Assembly: GCA_001735895.1 (NCBI GenBank)
Contig: DS021198.1
Span: 875,363-912,556 of the forward strand
DNA length: 37,194 bases
Direction: 5' to 3'
Source: Olavius algarvensis Gamma 3 endosymbiont
Lineage (GTDB): Bacteria; Pseudomonadota; Gammaproteobacteria; GCA-001735895
This document shows, one piece after another, positions 8,770-16,588 of the stretch. The notes beneath the pieces are model-generated. The model was not told the origin of the DNA, made no database searches, and worked only from the letters and a program-made list of their open reading frames with translations. The position numbers were made by a program, and so were the translations under genes. How positions within the stretch are numbered: the first letter of the stretch is position 1; every line of letters starts with the position of its first letter.

Positions 8770-9486
8770 TTACTTAATTTCGGTCTTGTAGCTGAACATG
8801 TCGCTACGACCCTTGGCGATCCGAATTTCGATTATTTCATTGTCACGTGTATAGGTTTTGCGATGCAGTACCAGCACGGGTGTATTCATTTCGGCTTCCA
8901 GGATGCGGGCGGTTTTTTCGGTAATCATTTCCGCGGTCAGCGTTTCCTCAGCACGCACCACCGGGACGTCGTATTTGTCGACCACCAGCGCGTAAAACAA
9001 ATCCGGAATGTGGATATCTTCGTTTTCGAGTCCGGGCAGGACATCCGCGCGCCAGCGTGAGAATTCAACCATTACGGGCCTGTTCTCGATATAACCCACC
9101 CGTTCGATATAAAGCAGATCAGTCGTGTCTGGGACACCCATCTTATTGCAGATTTCGGCGTTACCGGTTTCGATATAACGTTGCGTCGTCTGCTTGTCGA
9201 TACGTACGCTATCACCCTCGATATCGCCGTAAGACACGTAGTTGAACAAGCTATTGTTGAAATCGATCCGCGAGACGTATGTTCCCTTGCCTTGATGCCG
9301 GTATAGCTTGTTTTCCCAAACCAGGTTATCGATCGCTTTCTTCACGGTACCCTGGCTGACACCTAACAAGCTGGCCAGCTGCGGTTCAGACGGGATTAAG
9401 TCGCCTGATATCAATTGTCCCGAGTCGATAAGTACGTTGATATGGTCTTCAACGATCCGGTAAAGCGGTTTGGCAGCCTGAATCAT
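8770..9486 (-). CDS. GntR-family (HutC/UTRA type) transcriptional regulator
   Basis: 238 residues. The N-terminal winged helix-turn-helix covers about 5-75 (LIPSEPQLASLLGVSQGTVKKAI, then wing HQGKGTYVS). A UTRA effector-binding domain covers about 95-233 (YIERVGYIENRPVMVEFSRW, TAEMITEKTARILEA). HutC-type regulators usually repress neighbouring uptake and catabolic genes until the substrate or its CoA or phospho form binds the UTRA domain. The gene is divergent from the transporter/enzyme genes and faces a 20-bp palindrome. The start is supported by GAGGAAG just before the ATG. Likely local, autoregulated regulator of the island; the effector is unknown. Confidence 0.93.
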   Translation of the reverse strand: MIQAAKPLYRIVEDHINVLIDSGQLISGDLIPSEPQLASLLGVSQGTVKKAIDNLVWENKLYRHQGKGTYVSRIDFNNSLFNYVSYGDIEGDSVRIDKQTTQRYIETGNAEICNKMGVPDTTDLLYIERVGYIENRPVMVEFSRWRADVLPGLENEDIHIPDLFYALVVDKYDVPVVRAEETLTAEMITEKTARILEAEMNTPVLVLHRKTYTRDNEIIEIRIAKGRSDMFSYKTEIK

Positions 9487-9543
9487 ATCTTCCTCAATAA
9501 TTCGTTGACAAATGCCCTGAAATGCGCCAACATCTATCTCAAG

Positions 9544-9563
9544 TAACTCATATATATGAGTTA
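9544..9563. promoter_or_regulatory. Probable GntR operator: 20-bp perfect palindrome
   Basis: TAACTCATATATATGAGTTA is fully self-complementary. It ends where a plus-strand TATAAT (9564-9569) begins and covers the expected start point of a minus-strand promoter. A bound regulator would therefore block both divergent transcripts. Operator role is inferred from position and symmetry. Confidence 0.7.
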
Positions 9564-9569
9564 TATAAT
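9564..9569 (+). promoter_or_regulatory. Candidate -10 element of the transporter operon
   Basis: TATAAT lies directly downstream of the palindrome. The base positions expected for -35 (near 9541) hold only AAGTAA, so the promoter may need activation or be weak. An upstream TTGACA at 9505-9510 has no good -10 partner. Confidence 0.4.
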
Positions 9570-9595
9570 ATAGCTAAATAATAAATATAACACAA
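9567..9595 (-). promoter_or_regulatory. Candidate sigma70 promoter of the GntR gene
   Basis: On the minus strand TTGTGT (9590-9595) and TATATT (9567-9572) are separated by exactly 17 bases. Transcription would begin near 9560, inside the palindrome, which fits autorepression. Confidence 0.5.
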
Positions 9596-9618
9596 AAGCA
9601 GCTTGAGGAGGCCAGACG

Positions 9619-11115
9619 ATGGACTTTATCAACTATTTTGGCAATGTATTTACGCCGTATCACCTGATGCTGCTGCTCGGTGGTACCACGGCAGGATTGA
9701 TGCTAGGGGCTTTGCCCGGACTCAGTCCCACCATGGCGGTAGCGTTGATCATTCCATTCACCTTTCATATGCAACCCGATAGCGGGTTGATTTTACTCGG
9801 CGCCATGTATACCGCGACCGTAGCCGGGGGCGCAATTAGCGCTATCCTGGTAAACGTACCCGGAGCCCCGGCCAATATCGCCACCGCGCTGGACGGGCAC
9901 GAAATGGCGCGCCAGGGTAGGGCCTCCGAAGCACTTCATTTTTGTTTTTTCAGCTCGTTTGTCGGCGGCATCTTCGGTATCCTGATTCTGATATTTTTTA
10001 CGCCTCCGTTAGCTGAACTGGCACTCAAATTTGGACCCACCGAACTCTTCTGGATCGCTATTCTCGGCATCACGGTAATCGGTACCATCGGCAGTAAGTC
10101 GGTTTTGAAGGGTTTGATGGCAGGCTTGTTTGGATTGGCGATTTCAACCATTGGCGACAATCCCATGCTCGGTGAGCAACGCTTTGTTTATAGCGATCAT
10201 CTGGAAAGCGGAATTCATATCGTCGCCGCATTAATCGGTCTGTTTGCGTTACCTCAGATACTCACCCTGCTGGAAGAATGTCGTAAAGGCAACCGAGGTT
10301 CCATGTATGCACTGAGCCAATCGAGATGGTATCAGTCGATGAATTATAATTTACGCCGGGCCAAGGCGTTGACGATCGGATCCTTCGTTGGCGCCATCGT
10401 CGGCGTTATCCCGGGCGCCGGGGGGCAGATTGCGGGACTTGTCGCCTACGATCAGGTTAAAAAAACTAGCGACAACCCGCTGAATTTCGGTCAGGGCGAA
10501 CCGGATGGAATCATCGCCGCCGAATCGGCGAACAACGCCATGGTCGGACCCTCGCTAGTACCCTTGCTAACCTTGAGTATCCCCGGCAGTCCGACCGCGG
10601 CGGTGCTATTGGGCGGACTGCTCATTCATGGCCTGTTTCCCGGTCCCGACCTGTTCACTATGCATGGCGAAGTGATATGGACCTTCATCGATTCACTAAT
10701 CGTCGCGCAGGTATTCATGCTGGTGATCGGCTTGTTTTTGAGCCGTCACAGCGGCTGGATTATGAAGGTACCGCCCAACTATATGGCGGCATCGATTCTG
10801 GTTTTGGCCGTATTCGGCACCTATAGCATCCAGTCGAGTTATTCAGATGTGTTAATCATGATGGTGCTTGGCGTCATAATGTACTTCGCCAGCAAATTAG
10901 GTTTCAGCCCCGCCCCGGTAGTGCTCGGAATCATCCTCGGTCCGATTGCCGAGGACAATTTTCTGCAGGGCAAGTTAATCGGCGAAGCCGGCGACGGCAT
11001 GTTTAACTATTTCTTCAGTGGCACGATCAACCTGGTGCTAATCTTGGCCACCGTCGGTTCGATCGCGTATAGCGTGTACGCCGGCCACAAGATGAAAAAG
11101 AGGGCCACAGCATGA
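9619..11115 (+). CDS. Tripartite tricarboxylate transporter large membrane subunit (TctA type)
   Basis: 498 residues with about twelve hydrophobic segments. Family features include the repeated glycine/proline motifs GALPGLSPTMAVALIIPFTF (near residue 30) and VGVIPGAGGQIAGLVAYD (near 260), plus SIPGSPTAAVLLGGLLIHG. TctA carries the solute across the inner membrane using a cation gradient, with solute delivered by the periplasmic TctC-type protein. Ribosome site GAGGAGG lies 7 bases before the ATG. It overlaps the TctB-type gene by four bases. The transported compound is not readable from the sequence; the downstream enzymes suggest a small sulfonated or carboxylated acid. Confidence 0.95.
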   Translation: MDFINYFGNVFTPYHLMLLLGGTTAGLMLGALPGLSPTMAVALIIPFTFHMQPDSGLILLGAMYTATVAGGAISAILVNVPGAPANIATALDGHEMARQGRASEALHFCFFSSFVGGIFGILILIFFTPPLAELALKFGPTELFWIAILGITVIGTIGSKSVLKGLMAGLFGLAISTIGDNPMLGEQRFVYSDHLESGIHIVAALIGLFALPQILTLLEECRKGNRGSMYALSQSRWYQSMNYNLRRAKALTIGSFVGAIVGVIPGAGGQIAGLVAYDQVKKTSDNPLNFGQGEPDGIIAAESANNAMVGPSLVPLLTLSIPGSPTAAVLLGGLLIHGLFPGPDLFTMHGEVIWTFIDSLIVAQVFMLVIGLFLSRHSGWIMKVPPNYMAASILVLAVFGTYSIQSSYSDVLIMMVLGVIMYFASKLGFSPAPVVLGIILGPIAEDNFLQGKLIGEAGDGMFNYFFSGTINLVLILATVGSIAYSVYAGHKMKKRATA

Positions 11116-11564
11116 TAAATCTGAAAAATATCGAACAGGCCGCGGCCGTTTATGCCCTGATCGCGGCAAGCGTTTTCGCTTTCCTTTCGTTTTACGGCAC
11201 CGATGGCGAAACCTACTTGTTTCCGCGCATCATCGCGGTGGTGCTTGCCTTGATGTCGGTGTCGCTGTTAATCGCCAACTGGTCATCGAAGAACGACAAT
11301 CGTTCCGATAGCGGTTATTTCGCCGAAATCTGGCCCGGGATGGTGGTCGGCCTGGTTTTCCTGTTGGTGATGGAAGACCTCGGTTTTTACGTCAGTTCTT
11401 TTTTTGCATTCCTGGCCATTTTGCTGCTTTACGGCGTGCGCCCAATCACGGACATCAAGGCTTTGATCATGAAGTCGAGCGCGGCCCTGGCATTCATGGC
11501 CATCTTGTATTTTCTGTTCTGGAACGGGTTAAACGTCAGAACCCCGACCGGAATTCTTTTTTAA
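11112..11564 (+). CDS. Tripartite tricarboxylate transporter small membrane subunit (TctB type)
   Basis: 150 residues with four hydrophobic segments (about 13-30, 38-57, 80-105 and 115-137). Its small size, hydrophobic profile and four-base overlap with the large subunit gene fit TctB. TctB proteins are poorly conserved, so assignment leans on context. It forms the membrane complex with the large subunit. A 60-base gap with an AGAGAGGAGG ribosome site leads to the binding-protein gene. Confidence 0.9.
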   Translation: MINLKNIEQAAAVYALIAASVFAFLSFYGTDGETYLFPRIIAVVLALMSVSLLIANWSSKNDNRSDSGYFAEIWPGMVVGLVFLLVMEDLGFYVSSFFAFLAILLLYGVRPITDIKALIMKSSAALAFMAILYFLFWNGLNVRTPTGILF

Positions 11565-11624
11565 TTCATGGATTTGCAGTAAGTAAGGGATGACTCAATA
11601 TTTATTCTAAGAGAGGAGGAAGTA

Positions 11625-12545
11625 ATGAAACCAACCAAACTCAAACCATCCAGTGCAATCTTGCTGGCGATGCTAAGCGGAGCTGTCTTGCTCGGCCTGT
11701 CAACCGTTACCAGAGCGGAATATCCGGATCGGCCGATAGGCGTCATGGTCGCCTACAATCCGGGGGGCGCAACCGATTTTCAGGCGCGCATCGCCACCCT
11801 GGCATCCGCCAAGGAAAAAGACGGGGGATTTGTATCGGTAGGCCAGCCTATTTACGTTATCAACAAGCCGGGTGCCGGTGGGCGTAAAGGTTGGAACTGG
11901 TTTGCCGACAAGGCCGCGAAAGACGGCTACATGTTGGCCGCTTACAACGTGCCGCATTTTATTGCGCAATCCATTGTTTTCGATACTAAATACAACGTCG
12001 ACAACCTGGAGCCGGTGGGTAACTGGGGTGCGGATCCGGCGGTGCTAATCGTCGGCAAGGACAGTCAATTCAATTCGGCCACGGAACTTGTCGATTACGC
12101 CAAAAGTAATCCCGGTAAGGTAACCGTCAGCGGCGCCGGTAAATTTGTCGGCCATCATATCGCCCACCTGCAGTTTGAAAAAGCCGCCGGGATCAAGCTT
12201 AAATATGTTCCTGGAAAAGGTGGTGTCGGCGCGATGAAACTGGTCAAGGGAGGCCAGGTCAAGGCGGGTTTTAACAACCTGTCGGATGCCGCGCGTGCGG
12301 CCACCGACATCAAAATCCTGGCGGTGGCCGACCTCGAACGTCATGATTTCCTGCCCGATGTCCCGACCTTTAAGGAACTGGGAATTTCGGTAGACAATTC
12401 CAGCGTCAACTTCCGCGGACTGATGGTACCCAAGGGCACTCCGCAGGCGGTAATCGATCATCTCGCCAAATCGGTTCTGTTCAGGACAGAAAACATCGGC
12501 AAGATGAAACAGACCAATTCACCGCGTTCGCATCATGTCTCGTGA
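11625..12545 (+). CDS. Tripartite tricarboxylate transporter periplasmic binding protein (TctC type), 3' end frameshifted
   Basis: 306 residues as read. A signal peptide with a probable cut after A31 (TVTRA-EYPDRP) is followed by the TctC/Bug fold, with typical motifs YNPGGATDFQARI, VINKPGAGGRKGWNWFA and LPDVPTFKELG. The protein captures the solute in the periplasm and presents it to the TctA/TctB subunits. The last residues after TNSP (PRSHHVS) do not look like the family. The expected C-terminal helix is present in another frame at 12526-12612. One extra base near 12525, or two missing, would explain this. The true protein, if intact, would end at 12612 and be about 328 residues. Either a sequencing or assembly error or a recent mutation removing the last helix. 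Confidence 0.88.
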   Translation: MKPTKLKPSSAILLAMLSGAVLLGLSTVTRAEYPDRPIGVMVAYNPGGATDFQARIATLASAKEKDGGFVSVGQPIYVINKPGAGGRKGWNWFADKAAKDGYMLAAYNVPHFIAQSIVFDTKYNVDNLEPVGNWGADPAVLIVGKDSQFNSATELVDYAKSNPGKVTVSGAGKFVGHHIAHLQFEKAAGIKLKYVPGKGGVGAMKLVKGGQVKAGFNNLSDAARAATDIKILAVADLERHDFLPDVPTFKELGISVDNSSVNFRGLMVPKGTPQAVIDHLAKSVLFRTENIGKMKQTNSPRSHHVS

Positions 12546-12612
12546 TGAAGTTATTTCGATGTGGAAGGAGCGACAGACGGCGTTAAGCGAATTGTTGAGA
12601 GATCTGAAGTGA
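12526..12612 (+). pseudogene. Displaced C-terminal codons of the TctC-type gene
   Basis: This frame reads VRIMSRDEVISMWKERQTAL and then SELLRDLK before the stop at 12610-12612. The pattern, a conserved MSxxEV..MW..R stretch and a helix, is the usual end of TctC/Bug proteins. It continues the frame of 11625 only after a one-base shift at about 12525. Confidence 0.75.
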
Positions 12613-12628
12613 TTTATTTCAACCGCGA

Positions 12629-12649
12629 CGGGTCAGCGCTTCTGACCCG
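12629..12649 (+). promoter_or_regulatory. Intercistronic hairpin between transporter and enzyme genes
   Basis: CGGGTCAG (12629-12636) and CTGACCCG (12642-12649) form a perfect 8-bp stem with a 5-base loop, followed by only three T residues. It lies just after the restored tctC stop and 25 bases before the dehydrogenase GTG. It could attenuate transcription or protect and process the mRNA to set different levels of transporter and enzymes. Confidence 0.55.
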
Positions 12650-12674
12650 CCGTTTATAAATCGAGGGGAGTACC

Positions 12675-14108
12675 GTGGCATTCCAGACGACAGCTGAAGC
12701 ACAGGACAAGGTCGGCAAGCTCATTGCTCGCGCCCGCAACGCGCAAAAGCTGTATGAACATTTCGACCAGCAGCAAGTGGACGAAGTTGTGACCGCGGTT
12801 GGCTGGGCGATCGTCAATGAGACCAACAATTGTCTGTTGACCGAAATGGCGATCGGCGACACAGGAATCGGTAAATACGAAGATAAAATTCGTAAAAACC
12901 ACCGCAAGACGATGGGCCTGTTACGTGATCTCCAGGGCGCAAAGACGGTCGGCGTCATTGCGGAGTATCCCGCCAAAGGGCTGATCGAAATTGCCCGCCC
13001 GGTTGGCGTCGTCGGCGCCGTCGTGCCTTCCACCAATCCCGTGGCGACTCCCTTTAACAAGGTCATTAATGCCCTCAAGGGGCGAAACGCCATCATTCTG
13101 GCGCCATCGCCGAAAGGACAGAATGTCTGCGCCAAGCTGGTTGAACTGATTCACGCCGAATTAAGCCGGGTCGGCGCACCGACTGAGCTGGTGCAGCACC
13201 TGGATTTACCGGTCAACAAGATCGAAACCTACGAGTTGATGCGCCAGGTCGATCTGATTGTCGCGACGGGTTCAGGAAACAACGTACGCGCCTGCTACGA
13301 AAGCGGTACCCCGGCGGTCGGGGTCGGCGCCGGCAATGTCCCGGTAATCGTCGACAGCGGAGCCGATCTTGCCGATGCCGCTGCCAAAATCTGCGCCTCC
13401 AAGACCTTCGACAATGCAACCAGTTGCTCTTCAGAAAACAGTCTCGTCATTCACGATGCCGTCTATGAGGATATGGTCGCGGCCTTACAGCGGCAGGGTG
13501 GTTGGCTGCTGAATAGCGAAGAAAAACAACGCTTACAGGATGTGTTATGGGTCGACGGCCATCTCAGTCGCGATGTGATTGCGCAAACCGCGGACAAGAT
13601 TGCGCACTTGGCCGGGTTGTCGCGCGACGACGAAGAACCAAGCATCTTGATGGTGGAAGAAAGCGGTATTGGCGCCGACCATCCGTTTTCCGATGAAAAA
13701 CTCAGTCCGGTGCTTACCCTGTACCGCGCGCGCGATTTCGACTACGCCTTTACCATCGTGGAACAAATTCTCGATTTCAAAGGTAAGGGACATTCGGTGG
13801 GGATACATACCGACAATGATGCACATGTCATGCGTTTGGGTCTCGAGATGCCAACCTGTCGGGTTATCGTCAACCAGGCGCATTGTTTCGCGACCGGCGG
13901 CAGTTTTGACAACGGCTTGCCGTTCTCCCTGTCGATGGGCTGCGGCTCCTGGGGCGGTAACAGCATTCCCGATAACATGAATTATCGTCATTTTCTTAAT
14001 ATTACCCGGATCGCGCGTACGATTCCCGCCGTCGAACCCAGTGTTTCCGATATCTTCGGTGAATTCTGGCAGCGGCATGATATCCGTGGCGACGATGGTG
14101 ATATTTGA
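12675..14108 (+). CDS. CoA-acylating aldehyde dehydrogenase, probable sulfoacetaldehyde dehydrogenase (SauS-like)
   Basis: 477 residues of the acylating aldehyde dehydrogenase family (EutE/AdhE-N/SauS branch). The probable catalytic cysteine is C251 in DNATSCSSENS. Also visible are VATGSGNNVRACYESG and GVGAGNVPVIVD (nucleotide binding), and the C-terminal FATGGSFDNGLP with CGSWGGNSIPDN. SauS of Cupriavidus reduces sulfoacetyl-CoA to sulfoacetaldehyde with NADPH and release of CoA. The adjacent ligase would provide the CoA ester. The GTG start is chosen because GAGGGGAG ends four bases before it. The stop abuts the ligase ATG. An acylating enzyme of this class is near certain; the sulfoacetate assignment rests on family resemblance recalled from memory and on gene order. 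No xsc is present in the window. Confidence 0.85.
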   Translation: MAFQTTAEAQDKVGKLIARARNAQKLYEHFDQQQVDEVVTAVGWAIVNETNNCLLTEMAIGDTGIGKYEDKIRKNHRKTMGLLRDLQGAKTVGVIAEYPAKGLIEIARPVGVVGAVVPSTNPVATPFNKVINALKGRNAIILAPSPKGQNVCAKLVELIHAELSRVGAPTELVQHLDLPVNKIETYELMRQVDLIVATGSGNNVRACYESGTPAVGVGAGNVPVIVDSGADLADAAAKICASKTFDNATSCSSENSLVIHDAVYEDMVAALQRQGGWLLNSEEKQRLQDVLWVDGHLSRDVIAQTADKIAHLAGLSRDDEEPSILMVEESGIGADHPFSDEKLSPVLTLYRARDFDYAFTIVEQILDFKGKGHSVGIHTDNDAHVMRLGLEMPTCRVIVNQAHCFATGGSFDNGLPFSLSMGCGSWGGNSIPDNMNYRHFLNITRIARTIPAVEPSVSDIFGEFWQRHDIRGDDGDI

Positions 14109-15665
14109 ATGGATACCGTAGCTTCGATCATCGATCGCAATGCTGCAAGTCAACCCGACGCCGTGTTCCTGGTGGCGCCCGAAATCAACTATCAACTCAG
14201 TTATAACAGCCTGGCCGATTACGCCAAACGCGTTACGGAAAAACTGGATGGCCTCGAACTGGGCAAGGGAGAAAAGGTCGCATTCCTGATGAACAACGGC
14301 CTTTGGACCGCAATCCTGTTTCTCGGCACGATGTATGCCGGGCGAACCATATTACCGCTGAATGCGGTCAGCGGCGAAGCCAATCTGGAGTACGTGATCA
14401 ACCACTCCGACGCCAAAGTGTTGTTCATCGAAGAGGAATTCATACAGAAGTTTTCGCGCTTGCTGGAAAAGATTCCCGCCTCGGTACTTGTGATCAAAAC
14501 TTTACGCGACACCGGCCCCCTGTGGCCGCAACGCGATGCCTCGAAAGCCACGCCGCAGGTAATTCCGGACGCCGACGACGAAGCCTTGCTAATTTATACA
14601 TCGGGTACCACAGGCCGCCCCAAGGGAGTAGTGCTAACCCATCGATCGGTTATAGCAGGGGGTGAAAACACCGCGGTCGCGCACGACTTGGTCGCTGCTG
14701 ATCGCGCGCTATGCGTATTGCAGCTATATCATATCAACGGTGAAATGGTGACTTTGATGGGACCGCTGGTCAGCGGCGGTAGCGTGGTAATGCCTACGCG
14801 GTTTAGCGTTAACGAGTTCTGGGGATTGATCGACAACTGGAATTGCAGCTGGTTCAGCGTGGTACCGACAATCATCGCGTATTTGCTGGAGCAGGCCGAA
14901 CGCCTGAAGCAAGCCCCATTCGATGCGGGGCAAAGACCGCGCCTGCGTTTCGGGCGTTCGGCATCGGCCCCGCTTTCACCCGACATGCATCGCCAGTTCG
15001 AACAGCGGTTTTCGGTTCCAATCGTGGAAACCATGGGGCTTACCGAAACGGCCGCGCAGATTCTTTCCAATCCGATGCCGCCGGCTCGGCCTAGGTATGG
15101 CTCACCGGGCATCGCCATTGGAAACGAAGCGAAAATCGTCGACAAAAAAGGGCGTGAGCAGCCGCGCGGTAAACCCGGTGAGTTGATGATTCGCGGCGAT
15201 AACGTGATGAAGGAGTACTACAAAAATCCAGAGGCGACGCGCGCGGCCCTGACCAGTGAGGGATGGTTGTACACGGGTGATCTCGCCTACCAAGACGCTG
15301 ACGGCTATTTTTATATCACCGGCAGGTTAAAGGAAATTATTATCAAGGGCGGTGAAAATATTGCCCCGCGGGAAATAGACGAAACCTTGTATCTGCATCC
15401 GGCTGTGCTCGAAGCGGCGGCTTATGCGGTCGCGGATAAGGCCTACGGGCAGGAAGTTTTCGCCTGCGTTGCACTGAAACCCGGCTGCTCCTGTACTGCC
15501 GAAGAGTTACGCGAGTTTTGTATCGACAAGCTGGGTAAGTTCAAGGCGCCACGCGAAATTTCCTTTATGCAGGAGTTGCCAAAAGGCCCGTCGGGAAAAA
15601 TTCAGCGGCGCATTTTGTCGGAAGCGGCACCACAGGTGGCCGAACAGATTCCGGTATCGGACTGA
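14109..15665 (+). CDS. AMP-forming acyl-CoA synthetase, probable sulfoacetate-CoA ligase (SauT-like)
   Basis: 518 residues of the class I adenylate-forming (ANL) family. Motifs in order: the P-loop-like YTSGTTGRPKG near residue 160, MGLTETAAQ near 307, YTGDLAYQDADGYFYITGR near 390, GGENIAPREID near 417, and the C-terminal catalytic-lysine motif GPSGKIQRR near 500. Such enzymes activate a carboxylate as acyl-AMP and transfer it to coenzyme A in the cytoplasm. The ATG directly follows the dehydrogenase stop with no gap, so translation is coupled and the two enzymes probably act in sequence: acid to CoA ester to aldehyde. This pair matches sauT and sauS. Other short acids remain possible as substrates. 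Confidence 0.85.
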   Translation: MDTVASIIDRNAASQPDAVFLVAPEINYQLSYNSLADYAKRVTEKLDGLELGKGEKVAFLMNNGLWTAILFLGTMYAGRTILPLNAVSGEANLEYVINHSDAKVLFIEEEFIQKFSRLLEKIPASVLVIKTLRDTGPLWPQRDASKATPQVIPDADDEALLIYTSGTTGRPKGVVLTHRSVIAGGENTAVAHDLVAADRALCVLQLYHINGEMVTLMGPLVSGGSVVMPTRFSVNEFWGLIDNWNCSWFSVVPTIIAYLLEQAERLKQAPFDAGQRPRLRFGRSASAPLSPDMHRQFEQRFSVPIVETMGLTETAAQILSNPMPPARPRYGSPGIAIGNEAKIVDKKGREQPRGKPGELMIRGDNVMKEYYKNPEATRAALTSEGWLYTGDLAYQDADGYFYITGRLKEIIIKGGENIAPREIDETLYLHPAVLEAAAYAVADKAYGQEVFACVALKPGCSCTAEELREFCIDKLGKFKAPREISFMQELPKGPSGKIQRRILSEAAPQVAEQIPVSD

Positions 15666-15681
15666 GGAACGATCGCCGAGG

Positions 15682-15718
15682 CATCATCGTCCCGCACCAG
15701 GTCCGGTGGCCGATGATG
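15682..15718. terminator. Possible terminator hairpin after the catabolic operon
   Basis: CATCATCG (15682-15689) pairs with CGATGATG (15711-15718), and CACC/GGTG pair inside. No T tract follows. It lies 16 bases after the ligase stop, between convergent genes, so a terminator or transcript-end stabiliser is plausible but unproven. Confidence 0.35.
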
Positions 15719-15830
15719 TTGTGATGCGGCTGCGGCGCGGGGCCGGCATTGACATTGTTACAGCGCTAGCGACAAAGCGATTTAACCCCTGGTCGATACT
15801 GAGATTATTGGCGCAAAACAAATTCGTCAA

Positions 15831-16304
15831 CTAGGAGGATTTGAGCATGCGGGCCTGGTCGCGTTTCCAGTCACGGTCCTTGATACTGGCGCGCTTGTCG
15901 TGGGCTTTCTTGCCCCTGGCAATGCCGAGTTTCAGTTTGGCGCGGCCGCGGCTCCAGTAAGCCGCGAGCGCTACCAGCGTATAGCCTTTGCGTTCGACCA
16001 TGCCGACCAGGCGATCGATCTCGCGTCGATGCGCGAGCAGTTTTCGGCTGCGGGTTGGATTCGGTTTGATATGCGTCGAGGCGCTGTTAAGCGGGCTGAT
16101 GTGGGCGCCGATCAACCAGATCTCGCCATTTTTAACCATGACGTAACTTTCCTTGAGCTGCAGATTGCCGTCGCGCAGGCTTTTGACCTCCCAGCCCTCC
16201 AGCACTAACCCGACCTCGATTTCGTCTTCGATGAAATAATCGTGCCGCGCCACGCGGTTGGTGGCGATGTTGTTACTCGGAGCTTTGGTCTTTTTCTTGC
16301 CCAT
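15831..16304 (-). CDS. smpB: SsrA-binding protein (tmRNA cofactor)
   Basis: 157 residues, normal for SmpB. Recognisable blocks are HDYFIEDEIEVGLVLEGWEVKSLRDG near the N-terminus (split here into HDYFIEDEIE and LEGWEVKSLR), LIGAHISPL, and the basic tail with GKKAHDKRASIKDRDWKRD. SmpB binds tmRNA and brings it to stalled ribosomes for rescue and tagging of the nascent chain. The tmRNA gene itself was not found in the window. Convergent with the ligase gene and divergent from the 4.5S RNA gene. Confidence 0.97.
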   Translation of the reverse strand: MGKKKTKAPSNNIATNRVARHDYFIEDEIEVGLVLEGWEVKSLRDGNLQLKESYVMVKNGEIWLIGAHISPLNSASTHIKPNPTRSRKLLAHRREIDRLVGMVERKGYTLVALAAYWSRGRAKLKLGIARGKKAHDKRASIKDRDWKRDQARMLKSS

Positions 16305-16392
16305 TCTGGGGGACTCTCTGTTAACTGCGGTTGGCGCGCCATATTCTCAGGCTAATTACCAAGCATGACAAGCGAATCGCGGCAATCGCGTC

Positions 16393-16420
16393 TTGAAACT
16401 GCACCGGTCTTCGCTATACA
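16393..16420 (+). promoter_or_regulatory. Candidate promoter of the 4.5S RNA gene
   Basis: TTGAAA (16393-16398) and TATACA (16415-16420) are 16 bases apart, giving a start near 16427, about ten bases before the first paired base of the RNA. May also supply dnaX by read-through. Confidence 0.5.
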
Positions 16421-16436
16421 CTCTCGCTCTTGCAAT

Positions 16437-16550
<114 letters not shown>

Positions 16551-16588
16551 AGTTTTTCGGTTGATTACGCTATCCCTACTAAATCCGA

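Noticed and set aside
9505-9510. Perfect TTGACA upstream of the transporter operon
   Set aside because: The sequence at the right distance (CAACAT) is a poor -10, so no promoter was called there.
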